From assembly GCA_944319935.1 (NCBI GenBank), contig CALUFM010000006.1, forward strand, positions 1 through 64,000: a DNA stretch of 64,000 nt, written 5' to 3'. The DNA is from an uncultured Prevotella sp. GTDB taxonomy: Bacteria > Bacteroidota > Bacteroidia > Bacteroidales > Bacteroidaceae. This document shows, one piece after another, positions 9,402 to 17,365 of this stretch. Positions within the stretch are counted from its first letter, which is position 1. The number at the start of each line of letters is the position of its first letter. The notes under the pieces were generated by a model, which was not told the DNA's origin, did not search any database, and saw only the letters and a list, made by a program, of their open reading frames with translations. The position numbers and the translations under genes were made by a program.

Positions 9402-9433
9402 CTTGTAAAACTCGCAAAAAAGCTGTAACTTTG
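9402..9433 (+). promoter_or_regulatory. Predicted promoter of the PH-like gene
   Basis: CTTG at 9402-9405, a 20-base gap, then TAACTTTG at 9426-9433, a full match to the -7 consensus. Confidence 0.55.
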
Positions 9434-9459
9434 TAAATGACAAAAAACAGTTGGCAGAC

Positions 9460-9969
9460 ATGGAAGGACAAACCATTTTCAAGGTGACGAAAAGCAAGAC
9501 GGTAAGAATAGCAACCGCGTGCGTATGGGCGTTGGTGGCAGCCGTATTCGCGGTGACGTGGTATTTGGTTTTCATCGAACCTTTTTACATCCTGCCGTTC
9601 ATAATCATGCTTGCCACCACGTTGTTCGTGTTCGGACTGCTGTTCTACTATTTCGCGATTTCACCGAAAAACGTGGAGGTGACCGACGATGCGCTCGTGC
9701 TGCGCCGCGTCATGGGGCGCAAAGTGTTCCCTTATGCCGACATAGAAGACATCGGCCTGTGGCACGGCAAGGCGTCCGAGATGTTTCGCTTCTGCGGTTG
9801 CGGTGGCTTCCACGGCTTCATAGGTTGGTTCTCAGGCGGAGGGTTAGGCTCTCATTTCGAGTATGTAGGCCGTTACGCCGACGCCTTTTACATCAAACTG
9901 CGCAGCGGAAGGACATACCTGTTGAGCTGCGACGACGCGGAAAAAGCGGTTGAAAAGGTGAAAAGGTGA
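9460..9969 (+). CDS. Small membrane protein with PH-like domain
   Basis: 169 residues from the ATG at 9460; a TTG 9 bases upstream is less likely. Two adjacent hydrophobic segments (about residues 18-38 and 46-66) are followed by a cytoplasmic beta-rich part: NVEVTDDALVLRRVMGRKVFPYADIEDIG, here cited in part as VFPYADIEDIG, and YADAFYIKLRSGRTYLLS. This is the usual look of bacterial PH-domain membrane proteins (YdbS/YdbT-like). A glycine-rich stretch with two cysteines (FCGCGGFHGF) sits in between. The role is unknown. The last codons (EKVKR and the stop) lie in gaaaaggtgaaaagg units that continue as the downstream inverted repeat. Confidence 0.6.
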   Translation: MEGQTIFKVTKSKTVRIATACVWALVAAVFAVTWYLVFIEPFYILPFIIMLATTLFVFGLLFYYFAISPKNVEVTDDALVLRRVMGRKVFPYADIEDIGLWHGKASEMFRFCGCGGFHGFIGWFSGGGLGSHFEYVGRYADAFYIKLRSGRTYLLSCDDAEKAVEKVKR

Positions 9970-10042
9970 AAGGTTGAAAAAGTGAAAAGGTAAAACATAT
10001 ATTCACGTCAGTGTTTTCACCTTTTCAACCTTTTCAACCTTT
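9969..10042. repeat. Inverted repeat A, gtgaaaag units
   Basis: Left arm 9969-9998 (aggttgaaaaagtgaaaagg), right arm 10011-10042, short loop between. It lies between convergent genes and the left arm runs into the 3' end of the PH-like gene. It could also act as a two-way terminator. Confidence 0.75.
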
Positions 10043-10044
10043 AA

Positions 10045-10737
10045 TCACAGTCTTCCCTCCTCAACATAGCTGTAATAGCGGCCGTCGGTGATGATTAGAT
10101 GGTCGAGGAAATGCAGGCGCATCAGCTCGCACGCCTTCTTCATGCGCTGTGTCAGGCGGTCGTCGTCACCGCTGGGGCGCGCGTTGCCGCTGGGATGGTT
10201 GTGGCAGAGGGCGACGACCGTGGCGTTGCACAGCAGGGCGTTCTTTATGGCGAGGCGTATGTCAACAGCGGTCTCGGTTATTCCTCCGTGCGACAGGCGC
10301 ACACAGTCAATCAGCCCGAAGTTTTGGTTCATCAGCATCACCCAGGCCTCCTCCTCGCCGAGGTCTTGCATCTGCGGGCGCATGTACTCATAAATGGCCA
10401 TGGCATTGTCGAACCGCTTGCGCTCCACGGCCGTCTCGCGCTGCCGCCGCTTGCCGAGTTCGCACGCCGCAAGCACCGCCACGGCCTTAGCCGGGCCAAG
10501 CCCCTTGTAACGCCCGCCGGCAAGTTCGGAGATAGTCTTCTTGCCCAATGTGTTGAGGTTGTTGCCGCAGTCGGCAAGCACCCGCTTCATCAGGTCTACC
10601 GCGCTTTCATCCTGCGAACCCGACCCGATGAGGATGGCCAGCAGTTCGGCGTTTGACAACGCCCCTGCCCCGAGCCTCATCATCTTCTCACGCGGGCGGT
10701 CCTCCTCGGCCCACTGGTTGATTGAAAGTTTTTGCAT
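10045..10737 (-). CDS. radC: RadC family JAB/MPN-domain protein
   Basis: 230 residues starting at ATG (MQKLSINQWAEEDRP); a GTG two codons upstream is possible. The N-terminal half has the helical region with the helix-hairpin-helix-like ISELAGGRYKGLGPAKAVAV. The C-terminal half is a JAB metalloprotease-like domain with HNHPSGNARPSGDD at about residues 179-192, the complete zinc-binding JAMM signature. RadC was historically linked to DNA repair, but its biochemical role is unsettled. The gene stands alone between two inverted repeats. Confidence 0.92.
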   Translation of the reverse strand: MQKLSINQWAEEDRPREKMMRLGAGALSNAELLAILIGSGSQDESAVDLMKRVLADCGNNLNTLGKKTISELAGGRYKGLGPAKAVAVLAACELGKRRQRETAVERKRFDNAMAIYEYMRPQMQDLGEEEAWVMLMNQNFGLIDCVRLSHGGITETAVDIRLAIKNALLCNATVVALCHNHPSGNARPSGDDDRLTQRMKKACELMRLHFLDHLIITDGRYYSYVEEGRL

Positions 10738-10743
10738 AATCAC

Positions 10744-10910
10744 GAGGAGTTAAAGAAGTTAAGGTAGTTAAAGGAGTTAAAGACAAATGCTTCTTAAATG
10801 AAAAACGAATAATCAAGCGAGGATACGATTGTTCTCTTTTCAATTTGGTATTTCATTAGAAAATGCATTTGTCTTTAACTCCTTTAACTACCTTAACTCC
10901 TTTAACTACT
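10744..10910. repeat. Inverted repeat B, gttaaagga units
   Basis: Left arm 10744-10792 (gttaaagaa, gttaaggta, gttaaagga, gttaaagac, then aaatgc); right arm 10862-10910 is its near-exact complement. A loop of about 70 bases has no open frame. It lies just upstream of radC and downstream of the glycosyltransferase gene. Confidence 0.85.
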
Positions 10911-10914
10911 AAAA

Positions 10915-11952
10915 TCAATTATAAAACGTCTTGTCAAATGCGTGAAACTCGTCCTTGCCCCTGACGCACCGCTTCCACCACGCGGTAAGGAAGCCGCAGC
11001 CGTAACCGTAGAGCTGGATGAACGCCGCGGGGACACTGAGCAGCCCCACCTTCAGGCTCTTGTTGGCGGCGGAAGAGCCGATGAATATCAACAGGCAGTA
11101 GAGCAATATGGGCAGCCACGGGCCGGCGCAAAGCCAATACCAGCGGTCGATGTCGTCATACTCCATCAGGACACGGCCGACAGCGGAGACAAGCACAAGC
11201 GCGGTGACGCCTACGGTGAACACCATGGGCAGCAGGTGGACAAGCTTCAACGACTCGGGGTATTTCTTATACAGGTTTATGCGCGCAATGCCGCTGTTGA
11301 ACACCTGGCGGAAGAACTTGCGGAAGTCGGTGCGGCGTTTGTGCCACACCCACGCTTCGGGAAACAGGCGGCAGCTACAGCCGGCCTTGAATATGCGTAT
11401 GCTGAAGTCGATGTCCTCGCCGAAACGCATCTTCGAGAAGCCTCCAAGGCGCAGGTAGACGTCGCGGCGCACGCCCATGTTGTAAGAACGTGGATAAAAC
11501 TTGTCAAGCTTTTTCTTCCCCCCGCGTATCCCGCCCGTGGTGAAGAAGCTCGTCATTGAGTAGCTGATGGCTTTCTGCGTATCGGTGAACGAGGCGTGGG
11601 CGCGGTCAGGGCCGCCGAAAGCGTCGGCCGGGCGGTGGCTCAGCTCATCGTCAACAGCCAGCAAGTAACCGTCAGGCAGCACCACGTCGGAATCGAGTAC
11701 TATCAGATATTCGCCCTTGGCGCGCTCAGCTCCGTAGTTGCGGCTCTGCCCGGGGCCGCTGTTAGGCTTCATGTAATAATGCAGGTCGAGCTGGCTTTCG
11801 TATTTCTCGCAAACGCTTTTGCAGGGCGTCGAGCTGCCGTCTTCCACGATTATGACCTCAAAATCGTTGACGGTCTGCGTAAGGAGGCTCGCCAGAAGCT
11901 CGTCGACCTCGTCAGGACGGTTGTATACGGGAACGATGAATGAGTATTTCAT
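10915..11952 (-). CDS. Membrane-associated family 2 glycosyltransferase
   Basis: Starts at ATG 11952 (MKYSFIVPVYNRPDEV). The open frame upstream of this is repeat-derived (TTLTPLTT) and excluded. Residues 1-220 form a GT-A fold: IVPVYNRPDEVDELL, IIVEDGSS, the DSD metal motif in LIVLDSDVVLPDGYL, and GEDIDFSIRIFKAG. Three or so hydrophobic segments lie at the C-terminus (LLPMVFTVGVTALVLVSAVG, WLPILLYCLLIF, and a last one near FIQLYGYGCGFL). It probably transfers a sugar to a lipid-linked or cell-envelope acceptor at the inner membrane. Donor and acceptor cannot be told from sequence. Confidence 0.82.
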   Translation of the reverse strand: MKYSFIVPVYNRPDEVDELLASLLTQTVNDFEVIIVEDGSSTPCKSVCEKYESQLDLHYYMKPNSGPGQSRNYGAERAKGEYLIVLDSDVVLPDGYLLAVDDELSHRPADAFGGPDRAHASFTDTQKAISYSMTSFFTTGGIRGGKKKLDKFYPRSYNMGVRRDVYLRLGGFSKMRFGEDIDFSIRIFKAGCSCRLFPEAWVWHKRRTDFRKFFRQVFNSGIARINLYKKYPESLKLVHLLPMVFTVGVTALVLVSAVGRVLMEYDDIDRWYWLCAGPWLPILLYCLLIFIGSSAANKSLKVGLLSVPAAFIQLYGYGCGFLTAWWKRCVRGKDEFHAFDKTFYN

Positions 11953-11960
11953 GTTGTCAG

Positions 11961-12137
11961 TAGTTAAAGGAGTCAAGGTAGTCAAAGGAACAAAAGACGC
12001 ATGCCGGGTCTTTAATGCCAGAGTAATTAAAGAAGTCAAGGAAGCCGAAGGAGTTAAAGACGCATGCTTTGGTGTTACGTAAAACGGTGAAAGCTATAGT
12101 CTTTAACTCCTTCGGCTCCCTTGACTTCTTTGACTAC
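11961..12137. repeat. Inverted repeat C with an extra unpaired arm
   Basis: Two left-type arms (11961-12004 and 12030-12068) and one right arm (12097-12137). The inner left arm and the right arm share a site-specific variant (gaagccgaagg / ccttcggctcc). The outer left arm lacks it and has no partner. Confidence 0.75.
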
Positions 12138-12147
12138 AAAAATAAGA

Positions 12148-12714
12148 TTATTCCTTCACGCGGCTGAGGTAGCTGCCGTCGCGCGTGTCTATCTGGATGA
12201 GGTCGCCCTCGTTGATGAACAGCGGCACGCGAACCTCCACGCCTGTCTCGAGCGTTGCGGGCTTGGTGGCGTTGGTCGCCGTGTCGCCCTTCACGCCCGG
12301 CTCGCTGTGAGCTACGCGCAGGTTTGTCTTGACGGGCATCTCGGCGTAAAGTATGGTGCCGTCAGTAGTGTCGGTTACAACCTCAACCACATCGCCCTCT
12401 TTCATATAGTCAACGCCGATGATTGAGTCACGGTTGATTGGTATCTGCTCGAAAGTCTCCTGGTTCATGAAGATGAGGCCTGTCGGGTCTTCATACAGAT
12501 ACTGGTAAGGACGATGCTCAATGCGCACGTCTTCAAGTTTGAAACCGATTTGGAACGTGCGCTCGAGAACGCGGCCGTCAGTGACGTTCTTCAACTTTGT
12601 ACGCATTACGGTGTTACCCTTACCTGGCTTTACATGCTGAAAATCGATGCAAATCCATACTTGATTGTCCATGCGGATGCATGTACCTTTCTTAATTTCC
12701 TGTGAGTTAATCAT
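12148..12714 (-). CDS. efp: Translation elongation factor P
   Basis: 188 residues from ATG 12714 (MINSQEIKKGTCIRMDNQVW), exactly the standard EF-P length; the longer open frame upstream has no homology. EF-P binds between the P and E sites of the ribosome and relieves stalling at polyproline runs. The KOW-like N-terminal domain carries HVKPGKGNTVMRTK, where the lysine of PGKG is the position modified or functional in EF-P. OB domains follow (EDPTGLIFMNQETFEQI, and the end VRVPLFINEGDLIQIDTRDG). It is divergent from rpmH across a shared promoter region, a common Bacteroidota arrangement. Confidence 0.97.
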   Translation of the reverse strand: MINSQEIKKGTCIRMDNQVWICIDFQHVKPGKGNTVMRTKLKNVTDGRVLERTFQIGFKLEDVRIEHRPYQYLYEDPTGLIFMNQETFEQIPINRDSIIGVDYMKEGDVVEVVTDTTDGTILYAEMPVKTNLRVAHSEPGVKGDTATNATKPATLETGVEVRVPLFINEGDLIQIDTRDGSYLSRVKE

Positions 12715-12824
12715 ATTATATTCGTGTAAATTAATTTTATCGACTTGCAAAATGACATGCGGCATGCCGACGGCAACGGCGCGAAAAACAGCCGCACGAA
12801 CTCAAAATGCTGGTTTTCAGGATG

Positions 12825-12855
12825 CAAAGTTACTATTTTTTCAGAAAAAAGCATA
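12825..12855 (-). promoter_or_regulatory. Predicted promoter of efp
   Basis: On the minus strand TATG (12852-12855), 19 bases, then TAACTTTG (12825-12832), a perfect -7 box. Confidence 0.55.
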
Positions 12856-12883
12856 AAAGAAGCACCTAAAAAACGCATGTTTC

Positions 12884-12914
12884 TTGGTTATTTAAAAAGA
12901 AATGTGTACTTTTG
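12884..12914 (+). promoter_or_regulatory. Predicted promoter of rpmH
   Basis: TTGG at 12884-12887, 19 bases, then TACTTTTG at 12907-12914. The predicted start of transcription near 12921 gives a leader of about 40 bases. Confidence 0.65.
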
Positions 12915-12960
12915 CAGCCCAAAGCGTGAAAACAAATAACAATAAAATAACAAGACAACA

Positions 12961-13116
12961 ATGAAAAGAACATTTCAGCCGCACAACAGGAGAAGAGTGA
13001 ACAAGCACGGCTTCCGTGAGAGAATGGCTACAAAGAACGGTCGCCGCGTGCTTGCCGCACGCCGCGCAAAGGGACGTAAGAAGCTTACAGTTTCAGACGA
13101 ACATCACGGGAAATAA
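12961..13116 (+). CDS. rpmH: 50S ribosomal protein L34
   Basis: 51 codons: begins [20 protein letters not shown] and continues [20 protein letters not shown], the universally conserved L34 sequence, with a short extension [12 protein letters not shown] typical of Bacteroidota. It is highly basic and contributes to the large ribosomal subunit. It is too short for many gene finders but unmistakable. Confidence 0.97.
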   Translation: MKRTFQPHNRRRVNKHGFRERMATKNGRRVLAARRAKGRKKLTVSDEHHGK

Positions 13117-13169
13117 CCGCCAGTTCGGAAGATTTTTGAACAGTAATGGGAAAGAAGTAAAGCAATGTC

Positions 13170-13200
13170 TTTGCTTCTTTCTGTTTTTTTCATACCTTTG
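13170..13200 (+). promoter_or_regulatory. Predicted promoter of the PASTA-rluD-ddl operon
   Basis: TTTG at 13170-13173, 19 bases, TACCTTTG at 13193-13200: both boxes match the consensus. Confidence 0.7.
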
Positions 13201-13221
13201 CATTTAAAACAACGACAAGGG

Positions 13222-13935
13222 ATGAAGGCTAACGAATTCTTCAGGAAGATATTCAGCTTGCGGCTTTGGGCAAACCTTGCGGCAATGCTGGTTGTCGTCG
13301 TACTGCTGTGCTTGGGCGTGAAATTCGGCATCGACCTGTACACCCACCACGGAGAAGAGATAGAAGTGCCGGACATAAAGCACAAGCTCTTCGCCGACGC
13401 CGAACACATATTGGAGGCGAAAGGACTGAAGATTGTGGTGAGCGACACGGGATACGTGAAGACCCTCCAACCTGACTGCATATTGGAACAATCGCCAGAA
13501 CCGGGCAAGGATGTGAAGTCAGGGCGCGTTATATACGTTGTCATAAACTCGTCGCACTCGCCAATGCTGACAATCCCCGACATCATTGACAACTGCTCAT
13601 ACCGCGAGGCTCGCGCCAAGCTGACGGCCATGGGCTTCAAGGTGGGGCCTACTGAATACATCCCGGGCGAGAAAGACTGGGTGTACGGCCTGAAGTCAAA
13701 AGGCAAACTGCTGAGAACGGGGCAGAAAGTGTCTGTAAACGACATGGTAATCCTGCAAGTAGGCGACGGCATGCGCGACATGGAGGACTCCGTGACATAC
13801 GCCGAACCCGAGTATTATTTCGACGAAGGTGAAGATTCGACGGCACAGCCGATGAGGCAGTCGGGCGAATATTACACCGGGGCCGAGCAGGAAAGCGACG
13901 TTGACGAATTTGAAGTGGTGACAGGCCCGGAATAG
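13222..13935 (+). CDS. PASTA-domain membrane protein
   Basis: 237 residues from ATG 13222 (MKANEFFRKIF); the promoter boxes overlap any longer version. One transmembrane segment (about residues 14-35, ANLAAMLVVVVLLCLGVKFG) is followed by extracytoplasmic PASTA domains: EVPDIKHKLFADAEHILEAKG, cited in part as EVPDIKHKLFADAEHIL; LTIPDIIDNCSYREARAKL; and a shorter third. The acidic C-terminal tail (about 45 residues) is rich in D/E/Y. PASTA domains bind peptidoglycan fragments in kinases and PBPs; here there is no kinase or transpeptidase domain. It precedes rluD (41-base gap) and ddl, a conserved Bacteroidota gene order that suggests a cell-wall role. Confidence 0.85.
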   Translation: MKANEFFRKIFSLRLWANLAAMLVVVVLLCLGVKFGIDLYTHHGEEIEVPDIKHKLFADAEHILEAKGLKIVVSDTGYVKTLQPDCILEQSPEPGKDVKSGRVIYVVINSSHSPMLTIPDIIDNCSYREARAKLTAMGFKVGPTEYIPGEKDWVYGLKSKGKLLRTGQKVSVNDMVILQVGDGMRDMEDSVTYAEPEYYFDEGEDSTAQPMRQSGEYYTGAEQESDVDEFEVVTGPE

Positions 13936-13976
13936 TAACGTGACCTCAAGCACCAGCATCTGAAACAGGAGACACA

Positions 13977-15029
13977 ATGGCCGAAGACTACATTGAAGAG
14001 ATAGAAGACGAAGAGGGACAACAACTATATGAACACTTGCGCGTCGTGGTTGACAAGGGGCAAGAGCCTTTGCGCATAGACAAGTTCCTGCTGAAAAAGC
14101 TGCAACACACCAGCCGCAACCGCATACAACGTGCGGCCGACGCGGGGTTTGTGCATGTCAACGACCGCCCTGTGAAGAGCAGCTACAAGGTTCGGCCTTC
14201 AGATGTCATAACACTGATGCTCGACCGTCCGCAATACGACAACACCATCGAGCCGGAAGACATTCCGATAGACGTGGTTTACGAAGACACCGAGCTTATG
14301 GTGATAAACAAGCCTGCGGGCCTTGTTGTACACCCGGGATGCGGCAACTGGCACGAGACGCTGGTAAACGCCGTGGCGTGGCACTTGAAAGACGTGCCGT
14401 CGTATGACCCCAACGACCCGGAAGTGGGCTTGGTTCACCGCATAGACAAAGACACCAGCGGCCTGTTGGTCATAGCGAAGACGCCTAACGCAAAGACGAA
14501 GCTCGGCCTACAGTTCTTCAACAAGACCACAACACGACGCTACAACGCCTTGGTGTGGGGTAACTTCACCGAAGACGAAGGCCGCATCGAGGGCAACATA
14601 GGGCGCGACCCGAAAGAACGCATGCGCATGGCGGTGTTCCCACCAGACTCAGACACGGGCAAACACGCCGTGACCCATTACCGCGTGATGGAACGCTTCG
14701 GGTATGTGACGCTTGTGGAATGCATCCTCGAAACGGGGCGCACCCACCAGATAAGGGCGCACATGCGCCACATAGGCCACCCGCTGTTCGCCGACGAGCG
14801 TTATGGAGGCATGGAAATACTGCGCGGCAACCGTACCGGCAGCTACAAGCAGTTCATAGAAAACTGCTTCAGGACATGCCCCCGCCAAGCCCTGCACGCA
14901 CGGACACTGGGCTTCGTCCACCCCACCACGGGCAAGCAGATGGACTTCACGTCACCGCTCCCGGCCGACATGGAGGAGCTGATAGACAGGTGGCGCACAT
15001 ACATTAAAGGAAACATATTAAAACAATAA
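13977..15029 (+). CDS. rluD: 23S rRNA pseudouridine synthase, RluA/RluD family
   Basis: Isomerises uridines in 23S rRNA to pseudouridine. An S4 RNA-binding domain occupies about residues 30-90 (LRIDKFLLKKLQHTSRNRIQ). The catalytic domain contains VINKPAGLVVHPG and the catalytic motif VHRIDKDTSGLLVIAKT with its active-site aspartate. The C-terminal part has LETGRTHQIRAHMRHIGHPL. The length of 350 residues is normal. The gene ends 7 bases before ddl, so the two are translationally close. The choice of RluD over other RluA members is by similarity and context. Confidence 0.92.
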   Translation: MAEDYIEEIEDEEGQQLYEHLRVVVDKGQEPLRIDKFLLKKLQHTSRNRIQRAADAGFVHVNDRPVKSSYKVRPSDVITLMLDRPQYDNTIEPEDIPIDVVYEDTELMVINKPAGLVVHPGCGNWHETLVNAVAWHLKDVPSYDPNDPEVGLVHRIDKDTSGLLVIAKTPNAKTKLGLQFFNKTTTRRYNALVWGNFTEDEGRIEGNIGRDPKERMRMAVFPPDSDTGKHAVTHYRVMERFGYVTLVECILETGRTHQIRAHMRHIGHPLFADERYGGMEILRGNRTGSYKQFIENCFRTCPRQALHARTLGFVHPTTGKQMDFTSPLPADMEELIDRWRTYIKGNILKQ

Positions 15030-15036
15030 CGACAAT

Positions 15037-16053
15037 ATGAAAAATCTCAAGAGAACCATAGCCATCGTGTGCGGAGGGGATTCCTCTGAATATGGCGTCT
15101 CTTTACGCTCTGCACAGGGACTTTACTCTTTCTTCGACAAGGAAAGGTACAATGTTTACATCGTTGTGGTAAAAGGGCTTGACTGGCACGTCGAACTGCC
15201 AGACGGCACAACTACGCCTGTTGACCGCAACGACTTCTCGTTCATGGAGAACGGAAAGCTCGTACAGTTTGATTACGCTTACATCACCATACACGGCACA
15301 CCGGGCGAGAACGGCATACTGCAAGGTTACTTCGAGCTTGTGCATGTGCCTTATTCCACAAGCGGAGTGCTGGTTGAAGCACTGACATTCAACAAGTTCG
15401 TGCTTAACCAATACCTGCGCGGCTACGGTGTCCGCGTGGCTGACAGCTTGCTCATCCGCAAGGGATACGAGGAGATTGTAAGCGACGACGAGATTGAAGA
15501 GCGCATCGGCATGCCGTGTTTCGTCAAGCCCGCGGCCGACGGCAGCAGCTTCGGAGTGTCGAAAGTGAAGAACAAAGACCAGCTCGCCCCTGCCATACGC
15601 AAGGCCATGATGGAAAGTGAAGACGTCATGGTGGAACAATATATCGAAGGAACGGAAATCTCGATAGGTTGCTACAAGACACGCGAAAAGAGCGTGGTGC
15701 TGCCTGCCACTGAGGTCGTGACACAGCACGAGTTCTTCGACTATGACGCAAAATACAACGGACAGGTCGAGGAAATCACACCGGCACGCCTCAAGCCGGA
15801 AACCACCAAGCGCGTCGCAGAGATTACAAGCCAGATTTACGACATACTGCACTGCAACGGCATGATACGCATCGACTACATCATAAGCCGCGGAACAGGC
15901 AGCGACGGGCAGGAAGTGGACAAGGTGAACATGATTGAAATCAACACCACTCCAGGCATGACGGCCACAAGCTTCATCCCGCAACAAGTGAAAGCCGCAG
16001 GGCTAAACATCACAGACGTGCTTACCGACATCGTGGAAAACCAGTTCAGGTAA
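15037..16053 (+). CDS. ddl: D-alanine--D-alanine ligase
   Basis: ATP-dependent joining of two D-alanines for peptidoglycan precursors in the cytoplasm. The ATP-grasp fold is clear: IVCGGDSSEYGVSLRSA at the N-terminus, HGTPGENGILQGYFE (substrate site), PCFVKPAADGSSFGVSKVK (nucleotide binding) and NMIEINTTPGMTATSFIP with the metal-binding E and N. The length of 338 residues is typical. It is the third gene of the PASTA-rluD-ddl unit. Confidence 0.95.
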   Translation: MKNLKRTIAIVCGGDSSEYGVSLRSAQGLYSFFDKERYNVYIVVVKGLDWHVELPDGTTTPVDRNDFSFMENGKLVQFDYAYITIHGTPGENGILQGYFELVHVPYSTSGVLVEALTFNKFVLNQYLRGYGVRVADSLLIRKGYEEIVSDDEIEERIGMPCFVKPAADGSSFGVSKVKNKDQLAPAIRKAMMESEDVMVEQYIEGTEISIGCYKTREKSVVLPATEVVTQHEFFDYDAKYNGQVEEITPARLKPETTKRVAEITSQIYDILHCNGMIRIDYIISRGTGSDGQEVDKVNMIEINTTPGMTATSFIPQQVKAAGLNITDVLTDIVENQFR

Positions 16054-16070
16054 TCTTATATTCAAGGCAT

Positions 16071-16193
16071 AAGGGAGTTAAGAAGTAAAAGAACAAAGGA
16101 GTTAAGACATGTTAGTATGACGCTTGAAGCACATTATGACATTCCAACAAGGCATTTGCCTTGACTCCATTGCTCCTTTACTTCTTAACTATT
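16071..16193. repeat. Inverted repeat D between ddl and the acyltransferase gene
   Basis: Left arm 16071-16111 (gttaagaagtaaaagaac, aaaggagttaagac); right arm 16151-16193 is the imperfect complement. The loop is about 40 bases. The right arm ends 17 bases before the next start codon, so it would form in the leader of that gene. Confidence 0.75.
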
Positions 16194-16210
16194 TAATAAA
16201 GATACACACA

Positions 16211-17365
16211 ATGAAAGTTCCCGCTGAATTTGACAACATACGCCCTTTCGAGCCTGAAGAACTGCCACAAGCATTCAGTAGGATGCTCGCCGACCCGCAG
16301 TTCAGGCAAGTTTTGGCGTTCGCCCTGCCCGGCGTACCGTTTGAAAAGGTGCGTGACAAGATGCTTGCGTGCAAGACCAACTTTGAATTCCAGCTATCTT
16401 TCTGCTACGGTTTCGTGCAACTTCTCATCGACAAGCTGACCACAGGCTGCGACATGGACGCCTCGGCGATAGACAAGGACGGGCGTTACACCTTCGTAAG
16501 CAACCACCGCGACATCGTGCTTGACTCCGGTTTCCTTGACAAACTGCTTATCGACGCAGGATTCAAGACAACATGCGAGATTGCCATTGGCGACAACCTG
16601 CTGTCACTGCCGTGGGTGAAAGACTTGGTAAGGGTCAACAAATCGTTCATCGTAAGGCGCGGCCTGTCGCCACGTGAGACGCTAACAGCCAGCAAACTGA
16701 TGGCCGACTACATGCATTTCGTCATCAACGAAAAGCACGACAACATCTGGATTGCACAGCGGGAAGGCAGAGCAAAAGACTCCAACGACCGCACACAGCC
16801 CGCCATACTGAAGATGATGGCCATGGGAGGCGGCAAGGACAGCATAGTGAACAAGCTGCTGCGACTGCACATCGTGCCACTGTCAATATCATACGAATAC
16901 GACCCCTGCGACTTCCTCAAGGCCAAGGAGTTCCAACAGAAGCGCGACAACCCCGACTGGAAGAAGTCTGCCGAAGACGACATCACGAGCATGCAGACAG
17001 GCATCACCGGCTACAAGGGGCGCGTGCATTACCAGTGCGCGCCGTGCATCGACGCATGGCTCGGCACAATCAGCCACGACACGCCCAAGACCGAAGTGTT
17101 TGACATCATAGCCAAGCACATCGACCACGAAATCCACCGCAACTACCGCATGTACCCGTCAAACTACATCGCGCTCGACATGCTTGAAGGAGGTGACACC
17201 CATGCCGGCCACTATACCGACAACGACAAGGCAGCGTTCACGAAATACCTTGACGGGCAGCTTGCGAAAATCGACCTGCCGCAAAAAGACGAGCCGTACC
17301 TCACCGAGCGCATGCTCACCATGTACGCCAACCCCGCAATCAACTTCATCAACGCCACAAAATGA
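16211..17365 (+). CDS. Lysophospholipid-type acyltransferase
   Basis: 384 residues from ATG 16211 (MKVPAEFDNIRPFEPEEL); the upstream open frame is repeat-derived. The block VSNHRDIVLDSGFLDKLL is the NHx4D acyltransferase signature, and IWIAQREGRAKDSNDRTQP matches the later glycerophosphate acyltransferase motif (REGR). It likely acylates a glycerol-phosphate or related lipid at the membrane. It is longer than PlsC and lacks obvious transmembrane helices; a C-terminal part of about 130 residues is unassigned. It overlaps the next gene by 4 bases (ATGA). Confidence 0.75.
   Translation: MKVPAEFDNIRPFEPEELPQAFSRMLADPQFRQVLAFALPGVPFEKVRDKMLACKTNFEFQLSFCYGFVQLLIDKLTTGCDMDASAIDKDGRYTFVSNHRDIVLDSGFLDKLLIDAGFKTTCEIAIGDNLLSLPWVKDLVRVNKSFIVRRGLSPRETLTASKLMADYMHFVINEKHDNIWIAQREGRAKDSNDRTQPAILKMMAMGGGKDSIVNKLLRLHIVPLSISYEYDPCDFLKAKEFQQKRDNPDWKKSAEDDITSMQTGITGYKGRVHYQCAPCIDAWLGTISHDTPKTEVFDIIAKHIDHEIHRNYRMYPSNYIALDMLEGGDTHAGHYTDNDKAAFTKYLDGQLAKIDLPQKDEPYLTERMLTMYANPAINFINATK

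Noticed and set aside
15103-15987. Minus-strand open frame of 294 codons opposite ddl
   Set aside because: Antisense shadow of an unmistakable D-Ala-D-Ala ligase gene.
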